A stretch of 64,000 nucleotides of DNA, taken from positions 1 to 64,000 of the forward strand of contig JAATGQ010000257.1 of NCBI GenBank assembly GCA_015654595.1, given 5' to 3'. The translations under genes and the position numbers were made by a program. Under the pieces are notes generated by a model. It searched no databases. It saw only the letters and a program-made list of their open reading frames with translations, and was not told the DNA's origin. Below, piece by piece: positions 25,988 through 34,647 of this stretch; position 1 is the first letter of the stretch; every line of letters begins with the position of its first letter. The stretch is from Chitinophagales bacterium. Its GTDB lineage: Bacteria > Bacteroidota > Bacteroidia > Chitinophagales > Chitinophagaceae.

Positions 25988-27154
25988 CTATTGTGCGCAT
26001 TTATTGACACTGTCCGAGTTCCAGACCACGGTTGCTTTTCGCCAGATGATATTACGACCGTTGCCTGTCAGGTCATAGAACTCCTGGCCGGAGCCTTCAT
26101 TCAGCTTCCAGTAGGAGACCAGTCCCGGCGAGGTGGGATCGGCGCCGCATAGATTTTGTGAGATCTCCGTTTGGGACAGGGGCCGGTTCCAAAACCGGAT
26201 CTCCGCTGTACGGCCCAGGAAACGCTGCGCGCTTTGGTAGCCGGCGTAGGACATCCCCAGTTCCAAAGCTCCCCAGGTATAGCTTTGTCCGGAAGCGGCG
26301 AAACTGTTGTCGAGTGTTCCGTTGATATAAAGTTTATAGGTGCTGCCGTCGCAAACACAGGAGATGGAATACCACGTATTGAGGGCAAAACGGGTGTTGG
26401 AAAACATCCCGCCGGCAGAGTTGATCCATTGCAGCTGGTTGGTATCGCTGCCTGCTTCGCCAAAACGGAGGAGATTGAAGGTGCTTTGGTCTTCAGGGCC
26501 CCAGTTGCAGAGGCGGCTGATGGGCGGGTTGCCCGTATGCCAGGAGTTGATAAAGCACTTGACCTCGAAGGTGAATTGCGTGATATTAGTGATCGGCGCC
26601 GCAAAGGTATCGACGTCGTAGAAATTATAGTTGGACAGGTCGATCGAGTTGAACTTTGTCACGCGGGCAATCTTCAGGAATACCGTGCGCGAAGTCGGCA
26701 GTACCGCAAGCGGACCGGTGACGCCTTTGATCGTGATCGGGATCAGGTAGTTGCGGCCGTCTTTGAGGCTGTCGGTGGATACCACGGTAATCGTTATCGG
26801 GTCTGATACGTTGGCGCCCGTTTTTATTGTACGCGTTGTGCCGGATACCGTATAGGTGTTGGCAGGCGCTGCAAAGTAATTGCCGCTGACCTGTTGGTTG
26901 TATTGTGATACAAGGGTGGTGTCTACTGCGAAGTTTACGGTGATATCCTGGTTGGCCAGTCCTGTGGAGCTGGCGGTGACATTGATGGCGGCGGGGGCAT
27001 TCTCGACGGTAAACTTTATCAGGTTATCGTTTTCGGTGCCGGTGATAAGGATGACGTCACTGGGTTGTTTGTATTTCTTGCAGGCCGGATCGATGACCGA
27101 AACAAGAAGGATCATTGCGGCAAGAAGAAATTTGAAATTATAGCTGGGAGTCAT
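25988..27154 (-). CDS. DUF1735 / LamG-type surface lipoprotein
   Basis: A 388-residue lipoprotein with lipobox VIDPAC (C25). The N-terminal half resembles DUF1735 (VNFAVDTTLVSQYNQ and SDPITITVVSTDSLKDG). The C-terminal ~200 residues form a concanavalin/LamG-like sandwich (FTFEVKCFINSW, NTWYSISCVCDGSTYKLYING and AEIRFWNRPLSQTEI, the classic LamG end). It is likely a glycan-binding partner of the locus. The neighbouring genes on both sides are spaced by about 20 bases, so it is operonic. Confidence 0.84.
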   Translation of the reverse strand: MTPSYNFKFLLAAMILLVSVIDPACKKYKQPSDVILITGTENDNLIKFTVENAPAAINVTASSTGLANQDITVNFAVDTTLVSQYNQQVSGNYFAAPANTYTVSGTTRTIKTGANVSDPITITVVSTDSLKDGRNYLIPITIKGVTGPLAVLPTSRTVFLKIARVTKFNSIDLSNYNFYDVDTFAAPITNITQFTFEVKCFINSWHTGNPPISRLCNWGPEDQSTFNLLRFGEAGSDTNQLQWINSAGGMFSNTRFALNTWYSISCVCDGSTYKLYINGTLDNSFAASGQSYTWGALELGMSYAGYQSAQRFLGRTAEIRFWNRPLSQTEISQNLCGADPTSPGLVSYWKLNEGSGQEFYDLTGNGRNIIWRKATVVWNSDSVNKCAQ

Positions 27155-27174
27155 AATTGCAGTTTTTGTTTTGG

Positions 27175-28206
27175 TTACTGTACCGATGGGTTTACGATCT
27201 GTATGCTTCGGCGGACATAATTATAGGGTGGTGTATTGTCGTAGTCCCGGTCGAAATAATAACCGCCCCAACCGCCTTTTTGTCCCTGGGTGGGATTCCA
27301 TCGGGCAAATCCTTCCAGCGAATACATCTGCGTTCCTTCGGCGGTAAGCGTGTTGCCGCTGGCTTCGGTAAAGGGAGCGCCGCCTGTCTGCCACCAGTCG
27401 CCCAGATTTTCCGTGACGATAAACTTCCGGGTTGGGCAGAAGCTGACAGCGTTGTACCGCGCCTGGAGGAAAGACGCCGAAGTGGTGGTTGTACCTTGTG
27501 TATAAGACTGATTGACGAGATAATTGATATAGGGTTCGACAGAAGAGGGGATCGCGTCGGTGTAATAATCGATGATCAGGTATTTGTCGGGGTGGGCTGA
27601 CTTCGGTCCGATGGAATCGCCGAGGATCTGCACGAACTGCGCAAAATTGTTGCCGCTGAGCCAATCGCCATCCGGTTCATAGTCCAGATCCAGACCGTTG
27701 AGGTCGTTGTCGAATACCATGCCGAGCAGATAGTGGGCATAATCCTGCATACCCTGAACAGACAGGGCAAATCTGCCGTTGTATTTCTGGATGCGGCAGA
27801 TCTCCGGAATCACGAACTTGATCCCTCTTACCGACATGGAGCTGCGCATTTCGTTATAGGCGATGGGGTTGTAGGTGGTCGTAGAGTCGTTGAGTTTCAG
27901 CGAGGGAATACCCGACCACAGGCTGCAGAAGTCGAGGCTGTCGGGCATGCCGGCGATGTGTTCGCCCCACGAAGCTGATTGCTTATAGCTGCCGACGACG
28001 CCTTCTGCGTTGCCATAGGCGGCGTACCAGCCATAGAAGATCTGGTGCGGAGAGTTTTTGTAAGCTCTCAGGTTCTCGTAATATTCCGCGCTTTTTTGCG
28101 TAGGTTTTTGAATGGACAGCGCCTGTGGGGTAGTTTGCTTTTTGCATTGAACCAGCCCTGCTGCTATTATCAGGAAGAAGAATGGATATAATAATTTTTT
28201 TGTCAT
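27175..28206 (-). CDS. GH18 endo-beta-N-acetylglucosaminidase-like lipoprotein
   Basis: A 343-residue lipoprotein (lipobox ...LVQC, C21) and the only glycosidase in the locus. The GH18 signature DxxDxDxE appears as NGLDLDYE, with catalytic E177 and D175 present and the first Asp replaced by Asn (N170). GH18 enzymes of this size in SusCD loci usually cut between the two GlcNAc residues of N-glycans; chitinase activity is the alternative. Lipidation places it at the cell surface or in the periplasm, fitting release of glycan for SusCD uptake. Confidence 0.85.
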   Translation of the reverse strand: MTKKLLYPFFFLIIAAGLVQCKKQTTPQALSIQKPTQKSAEYYENLRAYKNSPHQIFYGWYAAYGNAEGVVGSYKQSASWGEHIAGMPDSLDFCSLWSGIPSLKLNDSTTTYNPIAYNEMRSSMSVRGIKFVIPEICRIQKYNGRFALSVQGMQDYAHYLLGMVFDNDLNGLDLDYEPDGDWLSGNNFAQFVQILGDSIGPKSAHPDKYLIIDYYTDAIPSSVEPYINYLVNQSYTQGTTTTSASFLQARYNAVSFCPTRKFIVTENLGDWWQTGGAPFTEASGNTLTAEGTQMYSLEGFARWNPTQGQKGGWGGYYFDRDYDNTPPYNYVRRSIQIVNPSVQ

Positions 28207-28216
28207 AGTCTTGCTT

Positions 28217-29827
28217 TTATTTTTTGTCCCACCACAATTTTGTACCGCCGTTGTCTGCGCCGCCGAGTTCGGATACGCCTGTCGCTACGCCCTGCGGGTT
28301 GCTTTGATATTCCGATAAGGGAAAGGGAAGTCTGCGGATCTGCACGGAGGTGCTGATAAGACCGCCGCTGTTGTTAACGGCTACGGGGAAGATCTTTGGA
28401 TAACCGGTGCGACGGAATTCAGTCCATGCTTCCTGACCATCCGGGTAGGTGGCGATCCATTTCTGCGTAATGATCCTTTCCAGCTGCGTTTCCATTGCGT
28501 CTGTCGCCTTCCAGTGTACCGTGACGGTGCTCAGGCCGGTGCTGATGCTATTGCCGTTGACGGAAGGATCTGTATAGGCTGCGGCTTTGTCGACAGAGTC
28601 TGCGATATAAGCGGCTGCTGAGCCGGCGCCCCATTGAGTAAAGGAGGTTTGGATGCCGGTCTCGTAGAGGCTTTGTGCTGTACCGCCCATGTTCCAGCCT
28701 CTCAGGGCCCCTTCTGCGCGCAGGAAATACATCTCCGCGGCGGACATCCAGCGGATCGGGGTTGTCGTGGCTACATTCAGCGTTGAGAACGGGTCGGTGT
28801 AAAGCGATTTGTTGGTGATGGTAATGCCGTTGCGGATGCCGTGGTATTTGCCATCTGTTACGGCTGGATTAAACATCAGCGGAAGCCGGGGGTCTTTATA
28901 GCCGGTAAGAAAGGATTCCATATTGGCGCCCATCCGGATGTCGTCGAAATTAAAGCAGATGATCTGAAGAGGGTTGTGAATGTTGACACCGTCGGCACTT
29001 TGCAGAAGCGCGTCATCGGCATCGGTGGTGAACACGCCATAGGAATTGCCGACTGCCGCTTCTGCGTATTTCTGTGCGCTGGCTGCGTCTGCATAGGCAA
29101 GACGCATCGCGAGCCGCAGTTTCAGCGAGTTGGCGAATTTGATCCATTTTGTATAGTCACCGCCATAGATCAGGTCGTAATTGGCAAGCGGCATGGAGCC
29201 AGGGTTGTCGGATACGTAGGCGCTGAGCGTGTTGATCGCCGAGTCCAGGTCGTTGAAGAACGAATGATAGATCGTGTCCTGCCGATCATAGCTGGTCGAC
29301 AGGCCGCCGTTGCCGAACTGTTTGTAAGGCAGCGGGCCATACATATCGGTGGTCCTGGATATCGATTCGACCTTTATGATCTGGGCCAGCGCGTAGATAT
29401 GCTGACGGGAGGCATCCCCCTGCAGCTGCTTTTTGATCGACAGCCATGCGGGCATCACGCTTAGAAAGGCCCGGTTGAAGGCCTGGCCATACCAGCTGGG
29501 TGTCATCGCATAGTTGGTGCTGTTAACTCCTCCGAACCAGTTGTTGCTTGCGCCCATATAACCCGAGTAGACGTCGCCGCAAAGGTTCTGGACCTCCTGG
29601 TACATCTCATCGCCAAAAGCCGGCTCCTGTGCGGTTGGAAAAATGTTTTGTTCCATTTGAGAAAAGAATACCCCGGTACCCAGGTTATCATATTGCATCA
29701 TTTGCTGGGTGGCGTTGTTGGGATTGGTATTGTATTCTTTAAAATTCTTGGTACACCCAAAGCAGAGGATAAGCGCCAGGCCGGCTATCAGGTTTTTACC
29801 AGGTAAATTCGATTTATAGTGGTGCAT
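28217..29827 (-). CDS. SusD-like outer membrane glycan-binding lipoprotein (SusD-like_2 type)
   Basis: A 536-residue surface lipoprotein (lipobox LCFGC, C25) that caps the SusC transporter and binds oligosaccharide. After the lipidation site comes NFKEYNTNPNNATQ, typical of the SusD-like_2/SusD-RagB superfamily. The C-terminal part has YFLRAEGALRGW and a long RR-x-G-YP-x-IFP region (FRRTGYPKIFPVAVN). The gene follows the SusC reading frame by 20 bases. Its partner SusC carries an in-frame stop, so whether the pair is functional is open. Confidence 0.93.
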   Translation of the reverse strand: MHHYKSNLPGKNLIAGLALILCFGCTKNFKEYNTNPNNATQQMMQYDNLGTGVFFSQMEQNIFPTAQEPAFGDEMYQEVQNLCGDVYSGYMGASNNWFGGVNSTNYAMTPSWYGQAFNRAFLSVMPAWLSIKKQLQGDASRQHIYALAQIIKVESISRTTDMYGPLPYKQFGNGGLSTSYDRQDTIYHSFFNDLDSAINTLSAYVSDNPGSMPLANYDLIYGGDYTKWIKFANSLKLRLAMRLAYADAASAQKYAEAAVGNSYGVFTTDADDALLQSADGVNIHNPLQIICFNFDDIRMGANMESFLTGYKDPRLPLMFNPAVTDGKYHGIRNGITITNKSLYTDPFSTLNVATTTPIRWMSAAEMYFLRAEGALRGWNMGGTAQSLYETGIQTSFTQWGAGSAAAYIADSVDKAAAYTDPSVNGNSISTGLSTVTVHWKATDAMETQLERIITQKWIATYPDGQEAWTEFRRTGYPKIFPVAVNNSGGLISTSVQIRRLPFPLSEYQSNPQGVATGVSELGGADNGGTKLWWDKK

Positions 29828-29847
29828 TTTTCTAGTGCTTTTAAGAG

Positions 29848-30687
29848 TTAGAGTTGAACCTTTATGCTGAAGCCGAGGCTGCGCAGGCTGGGCTGCATAA
29901 AGTAGTCGATGCCTTGCCAGTAGGTATCGGTGCTGGCGGTCGTTTCCGGATCGAAGGGCGCCCTGTTGTAGAACATGAACAGATTCCTGCCGGTCAGAGA
30001 CAGCGTCACACCCTGTATCTTATTGTGAAAGAATGCGGCGGGAATTTCATATCCCAGCGATGCTTCGCCCAGGCGGACATTGGTTGCGCTATATACATAC
30101 ATCGAGCCGATGCCTGCTACGCCTCCACCGACGACCTGGTAATAAGGTTCTGCCGGGATCAGGTAGCCGTTGACTTTGACGCCGCCGGCGTTGCGGGCGT
30201 CTGCGGAGGCTTTCGACACGCCAAAGCGATCCATGATCGCCTGGGTGACGGATACGCCTACACCGCCAATGCGTGCCGCTATCAGGAAACTGAGGTTGAA
30301 ATGTTTGTAGGTAAAGCTGTTGCGGAAGCCCAGGTTGTAGCGAGGGCTGGCGTTTCCTGCTTTCACATACGTATTGTTGGGGTCGGCCAGGACGGTTTTT
30401 GATGTGGCGTCGACAAAGATATAACCGTGTTCGTCCGTCTCCAGCGTGTTGACGTAGATATCGCCGATGGAGCCGCCTTTGACCAGGGACATTTCGTAGC
30501 TGCCTGTTCCGCCGACGGCGAGGCTATCCATGCTAACCGTCGCACCTGTGGCGGCGTCGTGATAATTGGTCAGCAATTTGACGATCTTGTTGCGGTTGAG
30601 GGTGAAGGTAAAGGTGGAAGACCAGTCCAGCCCTTTTACGATGGGACCATTATAATTCAGCGAGGCTTCGATCCCCTTATTGGTCAC
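29848..30687 (-). CDS. SusC-like transporter, C-terminal part after an in-frame TAA
   Basis: This continues in the same frame as the large SusC part. The frame is open from 30765 to 29848. The bases between the stop and ATG 30687 encode NTYNQLFNPSLAPSTGYSS and then FYINAGQVTNKGIE, exactly the sequence expected in the last third of SusC barrels. The region therefore belongs to the same gene. It contains the final beta strands, ending LRSLGFSIKVQL with the terminal aromatic/hydrophobic barrel signature. Separate translation from ATG 30687 would not give a working barrel. Confidence 0.75.
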   Translation of the reverse strand: MTNKGIEASLNYNGPIVKGLDWSSTFTFTLNRNKIVKLLTNYHDAATGATVSMDSLAVGGTGSYEMSLVKGGSIGDIYVNTLETDEHGYIFVDATSKTVLADPNNTYVKAGNASPRYNLGFRNSFTYKHFNLSFLIAARIGGVGVSVTQAIMDRFGVSKASADARNAGGVKVNGYLIPAEPYYQVVGGGVAGIGSMYVYSATNVRLGEASLGYEIPAAFFHNKIQGVTLSLTGRNLFMFYNRAPFDPETTASTDTYWQGIDYFMQPSLRSLGFSIKVQL

Positions 30688-30765
30688 CTGGCCGGCGTTG
30701 ATATAGAAGCTGCTGTAGCCGGTGCTTGGCGCAAGGGATGGGTTGAAGAGCTGGTTGTAGGTGTT

Positions 30766-33195
30766 TTACTTATAGGCCGTGACGTCAAGGCTCAGGTGGT
30801 TCCGAAGGAACTTCAGGTTAAGACCGGCTTCTGTCGATTTTGTTCTTTCCGGCTGCAGACCTTCTGCCGGCATATAAGAGGTCGTCACCGGGAAACCACC
30901 CTGGATAGGATAGGTCTCGATGGTGATAAAGCGTTGAGGCGGGTTGCCTACTTCGCTGTAGGAGCCCCTGATCTTTGCGAAAGACAAAACATCCGAGTGT
31001 AGTTTCAGCAGGTCGCTGAGGATCGCCGAACCTCCGATAGAGGGGTAGAAGATCGAGCCTGCTGTTGTGTTAACAAGCGCCGAGGACCAGTCGTTTCTGC
31101 CGGTAAGATCAAGAAAGACCATATTGCGCCAGGACAGATTGACCGCGCCGAATACTGCCTGGGATTGATCATGATAGCCATCCTGGGTGACGGTTGCAAG
31201 GGTTTGATTGACATTGGTAAAACTGAAGAGGTTTGGAACGCTCAGCAGGTTGCCGCCATAGCTGTCCAGGTTGTATTTCGTGTCGAGATAGCTGCTTCCA
31301 ATATTTGCGTTCAGCGTGATGGTGCGGGTCAGCGCCTTGTTGATATTTACCAGCACATCGGCATAGAGCTGCTTGGTGATGGCTGTCGAACGGTAATAGG
31401 CGCCGGCATCCGATGCGAAGAGTCCCGCGGTCGATGCGTAATACTTCTTCTCGCCGATGGTGGTATTGTCGTCCAGTTTTACCCGGCCGGTGACATTGAT
31501 CCAGCTGTTGACATTGTATTTGGCAGCGGCGTTGATGACATAACGGTCTTTGTGGTTGATCAGAAAATCCCGGTTTATTATCCAGTAAGGGTTCTGCATT
31601 TCGAATCCTTCGTCGCCATAGGGCCAGTACTGCGTTTTGAAGTTGCGGGTGGCGTTATAGCGTTCGTAGATCTTGTATTTCCCGATATCGTCTCCTCTTG
31701 GAAAGAGATAGATAGGGACCAAGGGGTTGAAATACTGGCCCTGAGAAAGCATATTCTGTTCCGTGACGTTGATATAAGAGGCGCCCAGGTCGAGGTTAAG
31801 TTTCCCGTCGAGGGTGGAAGAGGTGTTACGGACAGAAAAATTATTTCTGCTAAGCGTATTGTTCGGGATAATACCGGCTGCGTCTACTCTTGCGGCGGAG
31901 AGATAGGTTTGGTTCTTGTCCGTACCGGTGGAGACGTTGATGGCTTCGGTCGCATTGTAGCCGGTGTTAAAGAAATCTCTTGGGTTATAAGAGCTGGGCG
32001 TTTTCAGTTTGTCGCCCCAGCTGGCGAAGTCGCTCTGATCGCTGCCGTAGGTATTTTGAAACTGGGGCAGTACGAAGGGGCTGAAGAAATTGGTGTTATT
32101 GGTAACGTTGATGGCCGTTTTGCCTGCCAGGCCTTTTTTCGTGGTTACGATGACGACACCGTTGGCGGCCTGGTTGCCATAGAGCGCTGCGGCGGCCGGG
32201 CCTGTCAGCACCGAGATGGAGGCGATGTCGTCGGGGTTGATATTGGAGATCCCGTCGCCGGTTGCGCCCGCGCCAGAGAAGATATCCCCTGCCTGGCTGC
32301 TGGTCAGGTTGGGCAGCGGGATACCATCTACTACATAGAGTGCGTTGTTGTTGCCGGTGAGCGATTTGGCGCCGCGCATGACCACGCGGACCGACCCGCC
32401 GATCCCGGCAGAGGCGTTGTTGATCGTTACGCCGGCTACTTTTCCGGTAAGACCGTTGATGAAATTGGCGTCCTTGACATTGTTGACCTCTCCGCCGTCG
32501 ACTTCCTGGACATTATAAGTAAGCGCTTTTGTCTGGCGTTTGATGCCAAGGGCAGTGACGACAACCTGGTTCAGTTCTGCGAGCGCCTTCTGGAGGACGA
32601 CGTTGATATGCGTGCGTCCATTGAGCGCTATTTCCTGGCTTTGGTAGCCGATAAAGGAGATGCTCAGGGTTTGGTTGTCATTGGCATGGAGGGTAAATTC
32701 CCCTTTTTCGTCGGTTACGGCGGTGGTATTCGTGCCTTTGACGAGTATGGTTGCCCCTTGCAGCGGTTGTCCATCCGCATTGAGGACGGTACCTGTGATC
32801 GTGACCGGGGGCGGGGGAAGGTCGGCTGCGGGAAGCGTGTTTTTTTCCTTGATAAAGATCGTTTTATTCTCGATGGCAAAGTCGATGGGCTGGTCTTTCA
32901 GAACGGCTGCCAGGAAGTCTTTCAGCGGCATGTCTTTTACCGAGACGGATACCGGTTTGATATCCTGGAGGAGGTTCTTGTTGGCGAAGACGGTGTAGCC
33001 TGTCGATTTTTCGATTGCAGAGAAAATCTTCTTCAAGGGGACATTTCTTCCGGAGAAGGTGACGGTCTGCGAGAAACTTTTCGCATTGGCGTTCAATAGC
33101 CCAACGATCAGCAGCGCAATAGTCAGTTTCATGACTAACAATGTTTTGGTAAAGGATGGCGCAAGGTCTCCGCTACAAAAAGCAGTTTTTTGCAT
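30766..33195 (-). CDS. SusC/RagA-type TonB-dependent transporter with STN domain (interrupted by in-frame TAA)
   Basis: The outer membrane transporter of the locus, which moves oligosaccharides using TonB energy. The start MQKTAFCSGD with a signal segment at about residues 20-42 is typical for Chitinophagaceae SusC proteins. An STN domain (about 45-115) follows, the part that signals to FecR. Next come a carboxypeptidase-like beta-sandwich (ITGTVLNADGQPLQGATILVKGT, shortened), the plug with ALYGNQAANGVVIVTTKKG, and the barrel. The frame stops at TAA 30766-30768 after residue 809, but the same frame continues to 29848; the whole would be 1115 codons. In relatives Gln is common at this place (YKQNT). 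Confidence 0.9.
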   Translation of the reverse strand: MQKTAFCSGDLAPSFTKTLLVMKLTIALLIVGLLNANAKSFSQTVTFSGRNVPLKKIFSAIEKSTGYTVFANKNLLQDIKPVSVSVKDMPLKDFLAAVLKDQPIDFAIENKTIFIKEKNTLPAADLPPPPVTITGTVLNADGQPLQGATILVKGTNTTAVTDEKGEFTLHANDNQTLSISFIGYQSQEIALNGRTHINVVLQKALAELNQVVVTALGIKRQTKALTYNVQEVDGGEVNNVKDANFINGLTGKVAGVTINNASAGIGGSVRVVMRGAKSLTGNNNALYVVDGIPLPNLTSSQAGDIFSGAGATGDGISNINPDDIASISVLTGPAAAALYGNQAANGVVIVTTKKGLAGKTAINVTNNTNFFSPFVLPQFQNTYGSDQSDFASWGDKLKTPSSYNPRDFFNTGYNATEAINVSTGTDKNQTYLSAARVDAAGIIPNNTLSRNNFSVRNTSSTLDGKLNLDLGASYINVTEQNMLSQGQYFNPLVPIYLFPRGDDIGKYKIYERYNATRNFKTQYWPYGDEGFEMQNPYWIINRDFLINHKDRYVINAAAKYNVNSWINVTGRVKLDDNTTIGEKKYYASTAGLFASDAGAYYRSTAITKQLYADVLVNINKALTRTITLNANIGSSYLDTKYNLDSYGGNLLSVPNLFSFTNVNQTLATVTQDGYHDQSQAVFGAVNLSWRNMVFLDLTGRNDWSSALVNTTAGSIFYPSIGGSAILSDLLKLHSDVLSFAKIRGSYSEVGNPPQRFITIETYPIQGGFPVTTSYMPAEGLQPERTKSTEAGLNLKFLRNHLSLDVTAYK

Positions 33196-33266
33196 AAATT
33201 CGTTTTGGTTTGATTAAGAAAGAAGCGTTTCGTTCCAGGCGAACTTTAGACTGACTCAAACTATCG

Positions 33267-33298
33267 CCGCCCGGACTGCCATCCGTGGCGGTTTTTTT
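33267..33298 (+). terminator. Plus-strand terminator-like hairpin inside the SusC leader
   Basis: The stem CCGCC-CGGA / TCCG-T-GGCGG (33267-33291) is followed by seven T residues on the plus strand. All annotated genes for 10 kb around are on the minus strand, so this would end an antisense transcript covering the SusC 5' region. On the minus strand the same hairpin lies in the SusC leader, about 75-100 bases before its start codon. Confidence 0.6.
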
Positions 33299-33401
33299 GT
33301 GTCGATCCTGATTTCTAAGGACAAGGTCGGGGAGCCGGAAGGCTGTCCTGTCGGTCTGCCGGCGGCCACCGGTTAAAATCGTTTTGGACAGCCTGTCCCG
33401 G

Positions 33402-34337
33402 TCATGGTAAAACGATCAGCCTTCTTCCTTCTTCCAGCCGGAAGTGCACTTTGGAGAGCTCGAGTCCATGAAGCACTTCGGAAAGGGAAAGGTCTCTGCC
33501 CATTTTACCGACGAATTCTATTTTTGGAATATTTTTTTCGTAGACGATGTCGATGTCGTACCAGCGCTGCAACTGACGCATTACTTCTTCCAGTGTCGCA
33601 TCCTGGAAATCGAAGATGCCGTTCTTCCAGGCCATTACTTTTTCCAGGTCTGGGTTTGTGTTTAGCGTGATGGCCTGGCTTTGTCCTGTCAGCGCCTGTT
33701 GGCCGGGTGGAAGGATCATCTTCCTGTCTCCTTTTACGATACGGACGGCGCCTTCGAGCAGGGTGGTATTAACGGATGATTCATCTGTGTAAGCATTTAC
33801 GTTAAAATGCGTACCAAGTACCTGTATTTCGGTTGTGTTGTCGATCTTTACGCGGAAGGGGCGGTTGTTTGGCGCTACTTCGAAGTAGGCTTCACCGCTT
33901 ACTTCTACCATCCGGTCTTTACCTCCAAAGAGGGTGGGATACCGGAGGGAGGATGCCGCGTTTAGCCATACTTTGGTGCCATCGGGCAGGGTAAGCTGGA
34001 ACTGCCGTCCTTTGGGCGTGGTCATCGTATTATAGGCGATCGGTTCGGAGCCCGCAGTTTGAGTGGAGTAGGACAGACCGCCTTTGTTCAGTATGATCTT
34101 TGTGCCGGGTTGGGTGGCGATGACGCCGTTGTTCATGCTATCCAGAGATACCTTGCTGCCGTCGGCAAGCGTCAGGATCGCGCCCTGTCTTCCCGGCGGG
34201 ATGTCGATAGCATGTTTTGCAGCTGCGGCAGCTGTTATCTGTGCCGGCTGCTGATGGCGGGCCAAAAGGTAAAATGCTGCTCCTGCAAGCAGCAGGATGG
34301 CTGCTGCCGATGAGAGGCGGAGCCAGAGACGGCGCAT
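33402..34337 (-). CDS. FecR-type anti-sigma factor, membrane and periplasmic part after an in-frame TAA
   Basis: This is the main part of a FecR anti-sigma regulator: a membrane helix at about residues 8-25 of this frame (SSAAAILLLAGAAFYLL), the FecR domain (LTLADGSKVSLDS, TPKGRQFQLTLPDGTKVWLN) and a C-terminal STN-like/DUF4974 domain (FDFQDATLEEVMRQLQRWYDI, shortened). FecR carries the signal from the SusC STN domain to the ECF sigma factor. ATG 34337 would give a 311-residue protein lacking the cytoplasmic sigma-binding domain, which is encoded in the same frame just upstream of TAA 34347-34349. Confidence 0.85.
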   Translation of the reverse strand: MRRLWLRLSSAAAILLLAGAAFYLLARHQQPAQITAAAAAKHAIDIPPGRQGAILTLADGSKVSLDSMNNGVIATQPGTKIILNKGGLSYSTQTAGSEPIAYNTMTTPKGRQFQLTLPDGTKVWLNAASSLRYPTLFGGKDRMVEVSGEAYFEVAPNNRPFRVKIDNTTEIQVLGTHFNVNAYTDESSVNTTLLEGAVRIVKGDRKMILPPGQQALTGQSQAITLNTNPDLEKVMAWKNGIFDFQDATLEEVMRQLQRWYDIDIVYEKNIPKIEFVGKMGRDLSLSEVLHGLELSKVHFRLEEGRRLIVLP

Positions 34338-34346
34338 GGAATGTTT

Positions 34347-34583
34347 TTAGGGAACGCTTGCCGCCAGGATGGCTGGCAGCCGGGCTTCGAGTCTTGCCCG
34401 GAGGTCACTGGCGCCGGTCTCATTGCTGATGACCCGTTCCAGCTGGGCAAGGATCATGGCCTTTGCTTCGGGGACCTGCTCGTCATGGGACATCCATTCG
34501 ATCAGGGTTTCTGCTTCCTGTGGAGAGACGCGGCCTTCCAGCAGGCGATTAAAAATGTCGGAATAGGGTTGAGGGGTTTCCAC
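34347..34583 (-). CDS. FecR anti-sigma factor, N-terminal cytoplasmic domain (cut by in-frame TAA)
   Basis: These 78 residues look like the cytoplasmic sigma-binding domain of a FecR protein (FNRLLEGRVSPQEAETLIEW is the standard helical pattern). The frame ends at TAA 34347-34349, and three codons later reaches the ATG of the membrane/periplasmic part with no frame change. Removing the stop gives one 393-residue protein of normal FecR size. As it stands, a free soluble sigma-binding domain would be made without membrane control. The upstream sigma gene ends 64 bases before it on the same strand. Confidence 0.75.
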   Translation of the reverse strand: METPQPYSDIFNRLLEGRVSPQEAETLIEWMSHDEQVPEAKAMILAQLERVISNETGASDLRARLEARLPAILAASVP

Positions 34584-34647
34584 TTAGCGAGCTTTATTTT
34601 AATGAGCAACGCAGAAGGGGAGTGAATGGGGGGGAAGATTGAAAAAA

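Noticed and set aside
31165-33099. Long plus-strand frame of 644 codons antisense to SusC
   Set aside because: It lies wholly opposite a well-supported SusC gene, and its translation is low-complexity G/V/D/I-rich without a domain. It is a shadow caused by GC-rich codon bias.
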